Assembly: GCA_037576215.1 (NCBI GenBank)
Contig: JBANDB010000012.1
Coordinates: 682,001 to 746,000, forward strand
Direction of reading: 5' to 3'
Source of the DNA: Armillaria gallica
Taxonomy: Eukaryota > Basidiomycota > Agaricomycetes > Agaricales > Physalacriaceae
DNA: 64,000 bases
The translations under genes and the position numbers were made by a program. Positions within the stretch are counted from its first letter, which is position 1; each line of letters begins with the position of its first letter. The notes beneath the pieces were generated by a model. It was not told where the DNA came from. It ran no database searches and saw only the letters and a program-made list of their open reading frames with translations. Positions 24,544-34,329 of the stretch are shown one piece after another.

Positions 24544-24609
24544 TCCCTCTGGCGGACTTGAACCTTGGGCACTCTGAGTGGCACACACTACCAGCTGAGC
24601 TGAGAGGGA
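24544..24609 (-). repeat. tRNA-like repeat, type A (best acceptor stem)
   Basis: On the minus strand the ends TCCCTCT and AGAGGGA form a perfect 7-bp acceptor stem over 66 nt, with CAGCTCAGCTGG (A-box-like) and AGGTTCAAGTCC (B-box) in the right places. The anticodon arm does not fold normally, so I do not call a functional tRNA. Confidence 0.55.
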
Positions 24610-25953
24610 TGGCTTATATACTCAAACGCAAGCAATATTCTAGTAGAAGGGAGGATACATACGGTATATTGCTTATGCTCGAAGCAATCAAGTGCTCCAA
24701 TAGATGAGCAGAGGGATCTCATCATATGGACAAATCCTGTCAGTTAAGAGTACAGTCAGTGCTATTATATATAACGCAAAGATCGGAGAGAAACAGCTGA
24801 ATAGGTTTGCACTGGAAGACAGTAGGTACCGAAAGACGGTTGGAGAGACAATACGGTGCTGTTTTGGTTGAGATGAAGGTGATATGAAATGAGTGTCCGC
24901 CCAGTAAAAAGTCTGATCCAAAAAGAGACTCAAGACAGCGGCGACTTCAAACTAAGAGGCGGTGGCTGCAGCCTGGGATGTGGACGACGTGCAGGTGGAA
25001 GAGCGTGGCCAGAGCTTGCATGGGGGCCCGTGGACCCAGACGCGGGAGCGAAGGACAATCCAGCCGCGAACCTAGAAACACGCTTAGCGAGATGGAAAGA
25101 ATAATAGGCGGACGACTTACAGTAGTGGACTCAGGAACTTCCATAAAGGGTCAGTCAGGGATCTCAATCAACCGTCTATAAGTGTGTCTATGCCAAGGAG
25201 TCTGTAGACCTCACGACAAGAAATCAGACGGACATCAAGCAAAAGAAAGGTGCTCGCACCAAACTATTAATCATCCGTCCTCTATCGAAGGCGACGACTC
25301 TTTCTTATGTGCCGCTCTGGGATATGCCAATATGTAAAACGTGGTCGAAGATCTCTCTTGAACTTTCCATCCCCGGTACGAGGAGCAAATATGAAGAAGG
25401 CGGGCAGAACAACCAACGTGGTCGAGATGAGCAAGAAACCACGATGCTGATCCACAGGCGCAACTTGCAAGTGAAACCATGTACAGTAAGTATCAGTACG
25501 CGAGCTAAAAATACAAAATTAGATCAACAACAAGCAAACGAAGAACGTGCGCACCTCCATTACCAATCCTCGCGCATCCACCGGACCGGTTCTGACTCCA
25601 ATCCATCTTCTTCTCTCGTCAACCCGACGGTGCCGTCGACGGTACACAGGTTTAGCGGAGCAATCCATATAGGGAGTCGTCGCCTCCAGCGTATTCTTGT
25701 TGAAGCACCATTAGAAGACAAATGAAATGATTTGACAGTAGACGCACTTACCTCTACGTTCATCTCCATCCCATGCCGGCCTCAAACGACGAGCGTGTGG
25801 GCGAGTTCATGCATTCAATGGATGCCAGATGTCACGGTTTAGAGAGGCGCTCCAGGTCCTCAATGTCGCAGATATTAGGGTACCAGTAGACCTGGATACA
25901 GAATTGGTAAGACGTTCCACAAATAATCTACCGGTAGTTACGATTACTGCGAT

Positions 25954-26259
25954 TCAATGCATGTCTCTTGAAAAGGATGATTCGCTCGGCAGAAAGGGTA
26001 TGGTTCTTGGACGATCGGACTCGGAAGCAGGGTCACAGTATGCATAGACCTGAGGGGCTAAAGTAAGCATCGCAAGACCTATTGCCAAAAGAAAGATGAA
26101 CGCACATCCACCACCTATAGCACCGTATTTGGTTCCTCCTGAACAACATCCACCTTTCTCAGAGTGTCGAATCCTTCGTGAGGCTGATACGAACTTCAAA
26201 ACGGCGGAAACAGAGTTAGCATCGAACAGAGAGTAATGGCTAATAGTAATGGTGGTCAA
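25954..26259 (-). pseudogene. Best-preserved membrane exon of the duplicated family
   Basis: A 101-codon minus-strand frame holds a Gly/Cys-rich stretch (GGCCSGG) and a hydrophobic segment CAFIFLLAIGLAMLTL, followed by YAYCDPASESDRPRT. The paralogues at 13252-13485 and 30254-30500 show the same block with changed residues or shifted frames. Its neighbours do not supply a complete gene. Confidence 0.4.
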
Positions 26260-26768
26260 GAATATGGAACGACGAGAGAAGTGCTTCCCTTAATTCCCAT
26301 GGGCCCAGTTTGCGACCATGTGATCTGAACGCAGTAGCCCTCCGATCTGGTCAAACCGGTCTCATTGTCCTTATCGGCATCTACCGTGCATAGAATTCAG
26401 AGCAATAAAATAAAATCCCTTCCAAATTTGACGTTAGTAAAGGACCCCGACTTTGAAAAAGGTGACCAACCCAAGATCAACCAGATCGGTTCATCCATGG
26501 TCCTTCGCTCTACGTATCGAAAATGGTAGTTGCATGTCGAAGAACATGGGATCCAAGAAGTAGGTATCTTGTCTGAATGTTGGGAAATGATACCAGATTC
26601 ACAACGATGATCCGTCACGTCACTAATAAATGTGGCATCGAGTATCTCCCTAAAACCCAACAACCAAACGGCTGGCAGTCAAAACCCACGGGTCACGTCT
26701 AAGGAGGGAATACGCGGATGGAAGAATCTGCAAACTAAAAATGGAAACAAGCGCATCTATACATGCCA

Positions 26769-26835
26769 TGCCCTCTGGCGGACTTGAACCTTATGGACTC
26801 CGAGTGGCGCACACCACCAACCGAGCTGAGAAGGA
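26769..26835 (-). repeat. tRNA-like repeat, type A
   Basis: Copy of 24544-24609 with one mismatch in the acceptor-like end (AGAAGGA). The B-box region reads GGTTCAAGTCCGCC on the minus strand. Located at the equivalent place in the next repeat unit. Confidence 0.5.
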
Positions 26836-27432
26836 TTGCTTGTACATTAGAACGCAAGCAATAATATTCCAGCAAAGGTGTGAAAATACATATATCCTGC
26901 AGCTGTTTATGCTCAAATCAATCAGGCCTTTCCAATAGATAAGTAGAGGGATGCGGACGAACCCTGTCATATAAAACTACATTCAGTCTTGTTAGATCTA
27001 AAGTGAACATTATACGCTTAGCGGAGAGAAACAGTCAAGCAGGGTGGTAATTAGCAGGCATCAATTATGGAAAGACGGTAGGTGGAGAGACAGTACGAAG
27101 CTGTCTTTGTAGAGACGAAGGTAATATAATATGAGCGTTCGCTCGGTAAAGAAACAAGATCTGATCCAAACAACTCAAGACGGTGACGACAATACCGACG
27201 TCTCCGACCTAAGAGGCAGTGGCTGCTGCCGGCGATGCCGACGGCGTGCAGGTGGAAGAGCCCAAAGCCGAACTCTCAGTGTCGCGAGAGATAGACCCAG
27301 ATGCGGCTCTAGAAGAACGCTTAGCGAGATGAAAAGAGGAATAGACAAATGACTCACACTACGTCAGTCGAGGATCTCAACCGATCCTGCGTAAGCGCGC
27401 CCAGGCTCTGGGGAGACAAATTTAGAATGACG

Positions 27433-27636
27433 TCAAGCAAAAGAAACGACACTCACAGCGACCACCAATCCTCCAACCATGACTACGAGTCTTTCTTGTG
27501 CGCCACTCTGGGATATGACAGTGCATAGAACATGGTTGAGGATCTCTCTTGATCTTTCCGTCCCTGGCACGAGAGTAATCCGAGCAGATACGACGAAGGC
27601 GGGCAGAACAGGAGCGATGCGGATGCCCAGGCGCAA
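27433..27636 (-). pseudogene. Hydrophobic exon of the duplicated family
   Basis: Minus-strand frame of 67 codons with VMVGGLVVAVSVVSFA at its end; the GGLVV(E/A) block directly before a GTGAGT/GTRCG donor recurs near 4460, 25552, 27795 and 41470. The frame at 25271-25480 is the homologue in the preceding unit with diverged residues. Not recognised. Confidence 0.35.
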
Positions 27637-29040
27637 CTTGTAAGTGTAAGCCTGTCGATCTAGAAATCCATGTTAAGGAAACACGTATACACCTCCACCA
27701 AACCCGAAATGTGGATTCAATTTAAACATTATGGTGGACGGAGCTGCAGATACAAAATTAGATTAACGACGAGTGCAAATGAAGAATGTGCGCACCTCTA
27801 CCACCGATGTCCTGGCGCATGCATCGGGCTGATTCTACCTCGCAGTGTGACTCCGTCCACCTCTCTGATCCCTCATCGATGAATCGATGACGGCGCACAC
27901 AGTGGTATGCAGGTTTGGTCTGGAGCGCGGGTAATCTATATGCGGAGATGTGGCCTCCCGTGTAGTCTTGTTGATGCAGGGCTACACACCATTAGAAGAC
28001 AGAGGAAAAGATTTGCAGTAGACGCACCTACCATGATGTCCATGTCCATCCCATAATGAGGTAGAGGCCAGCTTCATACAGCGAGTCCGTTTGCATTTGC
28101 AAGAGATTGGTATTGTCATTCTTTCCCGGCGGTCGGAAGGCTAGACGTTTAGAGGCCTACGGACACGAAATCAGCGAGACGTTCAGGTGAAAGAAAACGA
28201 TACCCGCACCTCCTTTATCCCTACCAGTTCTTCATCGCGAATCAACCCACGTTTCTCGAGAGCATCTTCCAGGTTCTATCCAAAAGTACAGCTGCGTTTC
28301 ATCGGCCACCAAAGTGATGCGTCGACTTGTGAAGCAAAAAGACTAAAGTCACCTAAACGCCAGCAGAATGAACGCACCTTCATGACATGGCCGTTCTTCC
28401 GCAACGATCCTGGCAGTATTCGGGGCCAAGAGGCAGTGATCAATGTGCGTGCGAGGCAGGCAAAGGAGCCGGCCAAAGATCGACCACTGAAGTAGTCGCA
28501 GAAGACTCAGAGTACATCCTTTCCCACGGTTCATTTTGCGACCATGTGATCTAAACACGGTAGAAGCAGTCTTTGTCTTTGTCTTCGTCCCTTCCGCATC
28601 AACTTCTGCCTAGCATTCGGAATGATAAAATCCATTATTCGAGGACCCCGACCCATATGTGAATCTTGTTCGTCTATGATCCCCTCTCTTATATGACCAG
28701 GGAGGGAGGGCCGACTCTGACGCTCAGAGAGCAGGGCGTCAATAAAGATCTGTCAGATCAATGTTAAAAAATACCTACTCCTCGGACATAGCATTGAAGA
28801 CCCGGGACAGGTGTTAGAGCAGTACCTGATATCGAACAAAGAGGGTAGATCAACGACTCGGAAACCCCGCGCTTCGTTGTTACTCGATGACAATCCGGAA
28901 AGGAACCTTTACAAGTAACAAAGACCCAGCAGTAATCAGTTATGGGCCCTACGATCCGAGCAGTGAGTCACAACTCCATCGATGTTCTCTAAAATTGGCA
29001 AAAAAAAAAGTTGATTCTGACAGCATATTTCCTTGATATT

Positions 29041-29280
29041 TCCCCTAGCTAACTTGAACAACTGACCTCGTCATAGTCGCCGACGACGTTTCCATACTAG
29101 CGACCTGCTCTACCAATTGAGATAAGAGGGACCACGAATTACCCAGAGTCCGGTGAATAAGTCCCAGCATGATGACTAGAGCAGCAAAAATATGACATTA
29201 TGGCATTGTATGGCATGGGCTCGAATCGAACGAGCTCTTTGCGCGGTCCCAATGCGTCATTATGCCGTGAGATAAAACTA
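29041..29280 (-). repeat. Composite tRNA-like module (type B then type A)
   Basis: 29041-29131 is a type A copy (minus-strand TCCCTCTTATCTCAATTGG) and about 29206-29275 is a type B copy whose T-arm GCTCG-TTCGATT-CGAGC is perfect. The same pair, about 75-85 bp apart, occurs at 39687-39895 and 40545-40735, so the two tRNA-like parts move or were duplicated together. Confidence 0.55.
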
Positions 29281-30189
29281 GAGTGTTGCTAGGTATCCGG
29301 CGATCCAATAATACGCTCAATGTAACACAATAATGGTGAAGCAAACAAGGGGGTGTTAATTGATGGTAACAACAGATCCACGTAATGACGGTTCATCAGA
29401 AGAAGGATTTTGGAAGAGTGTATGAGTAAAATATGAATGCATGTAGCCACCTGTAGCTTGGTAGAATGTGCCCCCAAAATGTCTTGTCCGGAATGAAGGG
29501 AAAGAAAACACCCTGAGAGTGACAAAGGGAGCGGCGATAACACTGACGCTATCAACCAGCACGTGCAAGGCTGGGAAGCAGACGATGCACAAAGCCATGA
29601 TATAGACCTTGCACGGGAGCATGGTGGGAGTGGACCTAGAAACAAAAGAAAGGGAGGTGGATGCAAAAGGATAGACGAACCGTTATTAAAATCCTCCTTC
29701 ATTCCTGTGAGTCGACTTGGGGATGATGATCGATATCCATGACGCCATTCACGGTGAGTCACTCCATTGATACGAGAGGACATCAGTCAATTAAAAAAGA
29801 AGCGCATGTAATGGTACCACCCAGCACTGCATCCATCCTCCCTGGATCCCAGTCAACTTCAATCCGATCCCACCGCCAGCGGTTGCTGGATGTCCAGTCT
29901 TCAGCACTTTACAGATGACTGACACATCCGCTCATCGGTGTGCTGCGAGCGTAGGCTTAGAAAATTGTACTGTAGAAGCGTCTATCACTACATTGACCTC
30001 GATCCCATAATTACTTGCCATGCTGGCATTCGTGGGAGTAAAGGTAAGAGATTCGGCTTGAAGTGTTCCCGTTGAGATTGCTGCAGACATGAAATGAGCG
30101 AGACATCCAGATGAAGAAAGGCGATGCATACCATTGCGGGCTCTCTGTCGGCAGCGAACACCGTGGATCCCCCACAAAGTATCCACGAG

Positions 30190-30720
30190 GTTCGGTCAGC
30201 TCTGAACAGAAGTACAGCTAGGAGCCTCAGTAAGGGATCTGGAGAGCACAGAGTCAGCAATACACAAATACCAAAAGCCTGAGAGCAATGAACGTGCCGT
30301 GTCCCAACTCATTTACTCCTATTCGCCTTCGAGAGGTTGGTTTAATTGAATCCCTTGTGTGCGCGAGACTGATGCGAATTTCAATGCAGGCTGCTACCTG
30401 GGGCCGGTGTAGCGACCAGAGGCCAAGGTCGAGTGGCGGACAAAGATGGAACGAGGATGAGAGTACTTCCTTTCCCACGGCTTGCTTTGCGACCATGTGA
30501 TCTGAACGTGTAAGGTAGAGTCGAAGTTCTTCAACTTCTCCCGAATGTTTCCCTCCATTTGTTTCATCTCCTTCAATACCAATCCTGTCCGCATTATTAC
30601 TCGCAACAATAAATGAAATTCCTTGTCCATCAGGCCTTAGTACTCGAACGAGCCTGTGAGCAACCAAAACGGAATCCCATCTAGCTATAATGTTCTCCTG
30701 GCAAGTAGGGGACACAAATC
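30190..30720 (-). pseudogene. Decayed exons of duplicated family
   Basis: The 154-codon frame 30254-30715 contains GVNELGHGTFIALRLLVF, in the same position as GCAFIFLLAIGLAML of the copy at 25954-26259. A second frame (30394-30630) gives ITWSQSKPWER next to the TTCCCACGG block. Frames conflict, so this copy is also broken. Confidence 0.4.
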
Positions 30721-30981
30721 TAAACAGTAGATGATCTTACCGGTCAGACTCCTCAAGAATAGCAGGGTGTCGATATAGAGTTGTCACAAATGCTTCTATG
30801 ATATTGACTCAGAAACAATGATGTGAGGCACAAAGGCATTAAACTTGGAGCAGAACCTCGGATCGAACAAAGATGGTGCATCCTCAAATCACCTGGTCTA
30901 CTTATACTGAACCTCAGCGATTAAACAAGATGCAACTTTTGCAACTAAAACTTGAATTACAGAGAATTCCCTCTAGCTGAC

Positions 30982-31320
30982 TGTTACGATTTATTCATTT
31001 TTTCCTTATCTTATCTTATCTCGGCGCCTCGACGCGCATGGACCATCCCCAACCATCAAACCCCAGAACTTCTATCGAAGCCGCAACCCATCCGTACTAA
31101 CTATAGAATAGACGCATGTATATAAGTAATACCCATAGAACCCTGTACCCCAGCTTTGAGCTAAGTTTAATACACCCCGGACTTTCTCTTATCGCTAGCC
31201 GAGAGATCACTGCGTATACCGCTCCGCTGTAGCAGACGTCACGGTTCTATCGGCCTATCCGAACGCGAGATAGCGCATCGTTAGACGCCTAGTCTGTTAT
31301 TCCCGGGTCCGGTCATAACA
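30982..31320 (+). repeat. 5' LTR
   Basis: Begins TGTTACG and ends ATAACA (short inverted ends TGTTA/TAACA). 339 bp. Contains TATATAAG at 31119-31126 and the sequence AGCTTTGAGCTAA at 31152-31164, predicted to be the start of the R region. Confidence 0.95.
31119..31126 (+). promoter_or_regulatory. LTR TATA box
   Basis: TATATAAG lies 33 bp upstream of 31152, where the primer-site complement begins, so the predicted transcription start and the self-priming sequence coincide. The same box is in the 3' LTR. Confidence 0.65.
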
Positions 31321-31321
31321 G

Positions 31322-31334
31322 TTAGCTCAAAGCT
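31322..31334 (+). other. Primer-binding site of self-priming type
   Basis: TTAGCTCAAAGCT, one base after the 5' LTR, is a 13-bp perfect complement of AGCTTTGAGCTAA at 31152-31164 inside the LTR. There is no TGG start as in a tRNA-primed site. Tf1-like retrotransposons prime from the folded-back 5' end of their own RNA in just this way. Confidence 0.75.
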
Positions 31335-31370
31335 TTCTTACCTCTCCTCCCGTACACCACGGAGAGCCCT

Positions 31371-31577
31371 ATGCCCCAGAAACGACAACCGAAACACGAG
31401 AAGAACCAGAGGGATCCAGCAACAAAAAACGCAGGCGGAGGAAGACGTAGGCCTAGGACACGGAAGGCAAGGACTTATCAAAAAGGGCGAGAACTATCTC
31501 CCCCGCGCTTTCGTCACGACGATCTCCACTCCTACGATTACTGTGGCTACGACGACTACAACTGCAATATCGACTAA
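31371..31577 (+). CDS. Small basic ORF in chromovirus leader
   Basis: First ATG after the primer site; 68 codons, rich in Lys/Arg at the N-terminal side (MPQKRQPKHEKN) and Tyr/Asp at the end. No known domain. It may be a leader ORF that affects downstream initiation or simply chance. Confidence 0.3.
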   Translation: MPQKRQPKHEKNQRDPATKNAGGGRRRPRTRKARTYQKGRELSPPRFRHDDLHSYDYCGYDDYNCNID

Positions 31578-31698
31578 ACAACAACTCCGAGTCCTCCTAG
31601 TCATAAATATTGCAACCCTCGTCATCCTCCTTGTGCTAAAATTCCTCCTCTACCAACTATCCCAACACTTGCGCGAAGCGCGACTCCGAGATCCATGA
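31447..31698 (+). CDS. ATG-less frame with membrane segment, ends at ATGA
   Basis: The frame is open from the 5' LTR to a TGA at 31696-31698 but has no ATG. Its end encodes a Thr-rich stretch and a clear hydrophobic helix (VLLVINIATLVILLVLKFLL), then a charged tail LREARLRDP. Its stop overlaps the start of the next ORF as ATGA, a layout known from termination-reinitiation. Access would need a non-AUG start, splicing or a frameshift from 31371-31577. Confidence 0.35.
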   Translation, partial: VGLGHGRQGLIKKGENYLPRAFVTTISTPTITVATTTTTAISTKQQLRVLLVINIATLVILLVLKFLLYQLSQHLREARLRDP

Positions 31699-32936
31699 CC
31701 CCAGACTTGAACCACACCCAGACAATCGCCCTCGGAACCGCCATCGTTACCACCACCTTCCTGTGCCTCCTTACGGTGGCCCTAGTCCTTGTATACCAAG
31801 AACAGATCCGAGGGTTCCTCCATCGACGAGGAATCCTCATTGTCCCCGCTCCGCTCCCCGCTCCTCGACACTATGTCGAACTACCCAGACTCGACCCTGC
31901 CTTCGTCCGACCAGGCATGGGGACGGAGCGCACGACAATACGAAACCGACGACAGACAACCACCGTCTACTTCGGGCAGGACCAGGTCGTCTTTGACGAT
32001 CGAGAACCTGCTCAACCCCCCTTTGCCCAGGAACCCTCCACTTCGAGAGAGATTCCAACGATACGGCCTGCGGAGCCCGAGCCCGAGCCCGCCCCACCAG
32101 ACTACACCCCTAGACGGCTATACCCCGCACAGGGACCACGGCTTAGAGCCTTCCTCCAGAGACCCCCGACCCGAACAACCAGACCAGCCCGTCAACCGCG
32201 TGGGACGGCTCGCTGGCCCATCGAGGTGGACAGCGACGACGACTCGGATAATAGCATCCCCCTCATCATCCTGGACGAGCGAGGAGTTCCACACGCCCCT
32301 GGGATCCCCGGAACCTCCGACTCAGCCTCCTCCTCCAATTCCATCCCCGCCGTTCCGAGAACCCCTACTCCCCCCTCTGATGCAACACCCGATAGAACCG
32401 AGACCCCCGTCCACGAGCCCCCTGCGCTCCCGGAACCCCTTCCGGAACCAGTACCCGTCGTGGCAGGACCACCCCGACCACGCGACGACGACGACCCACT
32501 CAACGCCTTTGGCGGAGATTACGAGTGGCCGGCTCTTTCAGCCATTGATATCCGAATACTGGGCCCCGCGCGCAGTGAGGCCTGGGAACTACGATGGCAA
32601 GACATCGAGTGGAGGGCAGGATTACGGGCCCCAGATCGGGAGAGCATGGACTACTACCTCGCCGCTGATCGAGGGGATCCGCTTCCTCGATACGGAAGAG
32701 ATCGTGTCCTCGACGCCTGGATCTGGGCGAACCAACACCGAGAAAGATACCCCCCGGCGGCCGGAAATCGACTTCCCCGAATTCCTCCCCGAACTCCGAG
32801 GGAGCAGGTCGCCCTGGAACGCGCCCTCCTACCCCTCGCCCGGTTACAGGGGGACCGGCCGGACCTGGATGGACCGCGATCAGCTGAGACAGCAGATGCG
32901 CCTCCCTCGCAGGGACCCGACATCCGGGGTCCCTGA
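31695..32936 (+). CDS. ORF0: membrane-anchored proline-rich protein overprinting gag
   Basis: 413 codons from a true ATG. Residues about 10-32 (IALGTAIVTTTFLCLLTVAL ...) are a single membrane helix with a short N-terminal side. A Pro/Glu/Asp-rich middle region (about 110-290) follows, then a more globular end with WELRWQDIEWRAG and DAWIWANQHRERYPP. From 31873 to its stop it runs in a different frame through the gag N-terminal half (1,064 nt). No family recognised. An ORF this long, starting with a clean membrane anchor and overlapping a real gene, is unlikely to be a shadow, but GC-rich DNA gives long chance frames, so proof needs comparison with related elements. Confidence 0.5.
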   Translation: MTPDLNHTQTIALGTAIVTTTFLCLLTVALVLVYQEQIRGFLHRRGILIVPAPLPAPRHYVELPRLDPAFVRPGMGTERTTIRNRRQTTTVYFGQDQVVFDDREPAQPPFAQEPSTSREIPTIRPAEPEPEPAPPDYTPRRLYPAQGPRLRAFLQRPPTRTTRPARQPRGTARWPIEVDSDDDSDNSIPLIILDERGVPHAPGIPGTSDSASSSNSIPAVPRTPTPPSDATPDRTETPVHEPPALPEPLPEPVPVVAGPPRPRDDDDPLNAFGGDYEWPALSAIDIRILGPARSEAWELRWQDIEWRAGLRAPDRESMDYYLAADRGDPLPRYGRDRVLDAWIWANQHRERYPPAAGNRLPRIPPRTPREQVALERALLPLARLQGDRPDLDGPRSAETADAPPSQGPDIRGP

Positions 32937-34329
32937 CTATTACTATACGACGCGCGAACCAGGACCGCTCCCGGACTCCCCCCCGGCGCGGGTCCAACGC
33001 GACTGGCGTAGCAGGGGGGAGTATCACGGGAACGGAACCAGCCGTCTCCTGGCAGGTTCGGGGAATGAAGGAAACGAAAGCGGAGGGATGGAAGAAGATC
33101 CGGTGGAACCCCCAGACCCGGGAGAAACCGACCAACAGCGAATGACCAGGCTCGAAGACCAAGCGGCGGCGTTTCGAGCCGAAAACTCCCGGCTTCAAGA
33201 TGAGCTGGAAGCAGAGAAGAAGAAGAAGACGCTGACGCCGGGTCGGGGACGCCCCCCAAGACGGGGACCGGATCCTGATCGCTACTCGGTACCGCGACCA
33301 CCCGACTGGGCCCCACCTCAGTATGGACCAGCGGGTGAGTGGAGCCCCGACCACCCCCCCGCCTTCATAAACGTCCGGCCCATCCTCATGAAACCGCCGC
33401 GACCATTCGAAGGGAAGCACGACGACATCGAGCGCTTCCTCGGAGCGTGCGACCACTACTTCGAAACCTTTCGGTATCACTATGAGGGAAGACCCTCCCT
33501 CATGGTGGGCCTAGCCGTCTCTCTCCTAGAAGGAGAAGCGGAAGATTGGTGGGTCCATGAACGCCCCAAGTACCGGTACGAACCGACCGACCCAGGGGCA
33601 CACGCGCCTCCCGACGAGGACGAAGACTTCGAAGCAGGGCCCCGATACCGATACCCCCGCTGGGAAGACTTCTGCACCCTCTTTCGAGACCAGTTCCGGG
33701 ACCCCGCCATCGAACTAATTCACGAACGAAAGATGGGCGAGACGAAGATGGGGGACGACGCCGCTCACATCTTCTTCCGAAAGTTGGAAAGGGAGGCCAA
33801 ATTGGCCAATCATCTCGACGATCAAATGGAGCGCGGACTCCTCGTCCAGGCGGTTCGCAAAGGGATCCCTCGCAGTTACGGGGCGGCCATCGCCAACCTT
33901 GGAATCGCCGTCCCTCGCAATTATGAAGAATGGAAGGACCGGATCCTCCGGATGTACGAGCAACGGCAGAGGCAGAAGGTCTTCGAACAAACCCAGGGAC
34001 TCGACAAGTACCCCGAGAAACGCCCGAACCACCCTTCCGCCATCAAAACGTCGGAACCGCATCCCCCGGCGTCGAAACCTAAGGAGGCGCCGAAGTCAGC
34101 CACATCCAAATGGATACCCATCCATCAGACCACGCATAAGGGCGCCGGAATCCCCATGGAGATCGACGCGAAGAAATCACGACAGATGGCGGAGGGGAAG
34201 TGTTTCCGTTGTGACGAGAAGGGTCACCTCAGTAGGGACTGCCCTCACAAAGGCGAGAAACGGGAGGTGCGCACCCTTGAGGCGGCACTGGAGCCACTCG
34301 CAGAAGTTAAGGGGGAGGTAAAAGGGTAG
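31873..34329 (+). CDS. gag: Gag polyprotein
   Basis: 818 codons from ATG at 31873 (MSNYPDSTLPSSDQ); the open frame runs a little further upstream but without an ATG. A long Pro/Ser/Arg-rich N-terminal half overlaps ORF0. A short coiled-coil-like stretch (RAENSRLQDELEAEKKKK) comes next, then a retrotransposon capsid domain (PFEGKHDDIERFLGACDHY ... EDWW ... WEDFCTLFRDQFRD). The CCHC zinc knuckle CFRCDEKGHLSRDC is at residues about 777-790. It forms the particle and binds element RNA. The stop TAG at 34327 overlaps the open pol frame (from 34311) by 19 nt in the -1 frame. Confidence 0.88.
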   Translation: MSNYPDSTLPSSDQAWGRSARQYETDDRQPPSTSGRTRSSLTIENLLNPPLPRNPPLRERFQRYGLRSPSPSPPHQTTPLDGYTPHRDHGLEPSSRDPRPEQPDQPVNRVGRLAGPSRWTATTTRIIASPSSSWTSEEFHTPLGSPEPPTQPPPPIPSPPFREPLLPPLMQHPIEPRPPSTSPLRSRNPFRNQYPSWQDHPDHATTTTHSTPLAEITSGRLFQPLISEYWAPRAVRPGNYDGKTSSGGQDYGPQIGRAWTTTSPLIEGIRFLDTEEIVSSTPGSGRTNTEKDTPRRPEIDFPEFLPELRGSRSPWNAPSYPSPGYRGTGRTWMDRDQLRQQMRLPRRDPTSGVPDYYYTTREPGPLPDSPPARVQRDWRSRGEYHGNGTSRLLAGSGNEGNESGGMEEDPVEPPDPGETDQQRMTRLEDQAAAFRAENSRLQDELEAEKKKKTLTPGRGRPPRRGPDPDRYSVPRPPDWAPPQYGPAGEWSPDHPPAFINVRPILMKPPRPFEGKHDDIERFLGACDHYFETFRYHYEGRPSLMVGLAVSLLEGEAEDWWVHERPKYRYEPTDPGAHAPPDEDEDFEAGPRYRYPRWEDFCTLFRDQFRDPAIELIHERKMGETKMGDDAAHIFFRKLEREAKLANHLDDQMERGLLVQAVRKGIPRSYGAAIANLGIAVPRNYEEWKDRILRMYEQRQRQKVFEQTQGLDKYPEKRPNHPSAIKTSEPHPPASKPKEAPKSATSKWIPIHQTTHKGAGIPMEIDAKKSRQMAEGKCFRCDEKGHLSRDCPHKGEKREVRTLEAALEPLAEVKGEVKG
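34311..34329 (+). other. Gag/pol overlap, candidate -1 frameshift site
   Basis: A TAA at 34308-34310 closes the pol frame upstream and the gag TAG at 34327-34329 closes gag, so a shift must happen in these 19 nt: GGGGGAGGTAAAAGGGTAG. A run A-AAA-GGG just before the stop and G-GGG-GAG are possible slip sites, neither a canonical heptamer. Confidence 0.5.

Larger units (their letters stand above)
24834..29200 (-). repeat. Two head-to-tail ~2.2-kb degenerate repeat units
   Basis: Unit 1 (about 24834-27061) and unit 2 (about 27062-29200) align in order: AGACGGT...GGAGAGACA block (24834 and 27062), GTGCAGGTGGAAGAG (24990 and 27247), a hydrophobic frame (25271-25480 and 27433-27636, minus), CTCCATCCC block (25765 and 28041), the exon with a membrane segment, then tRNA-like modules. 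Offset between matching landmarks is near 2.2 kb. Both units carry broken minus-strand exons of the same unknown membrane-protein family. Confidence 0.6.

Noticed and set aside
24544..24609. Functional tRNA gene
   Set aside because: Acceptor stem is perfect but the anticodon stem-loop and D-stem do not form, and related copies lie in every duplicated unit.
31789..31872. Upstream extension of gag
   Set aside because: The frame is open but starts at a TTG; the first ATG is at 31873 and gives a typical N-terminus.
32500..33480. 326-codon minus-strand frame inside gag
   Set aside because: GC-rich antisense shadow of two plus-strand frames; no start context, membrane helix or domain, unlike ORF0.
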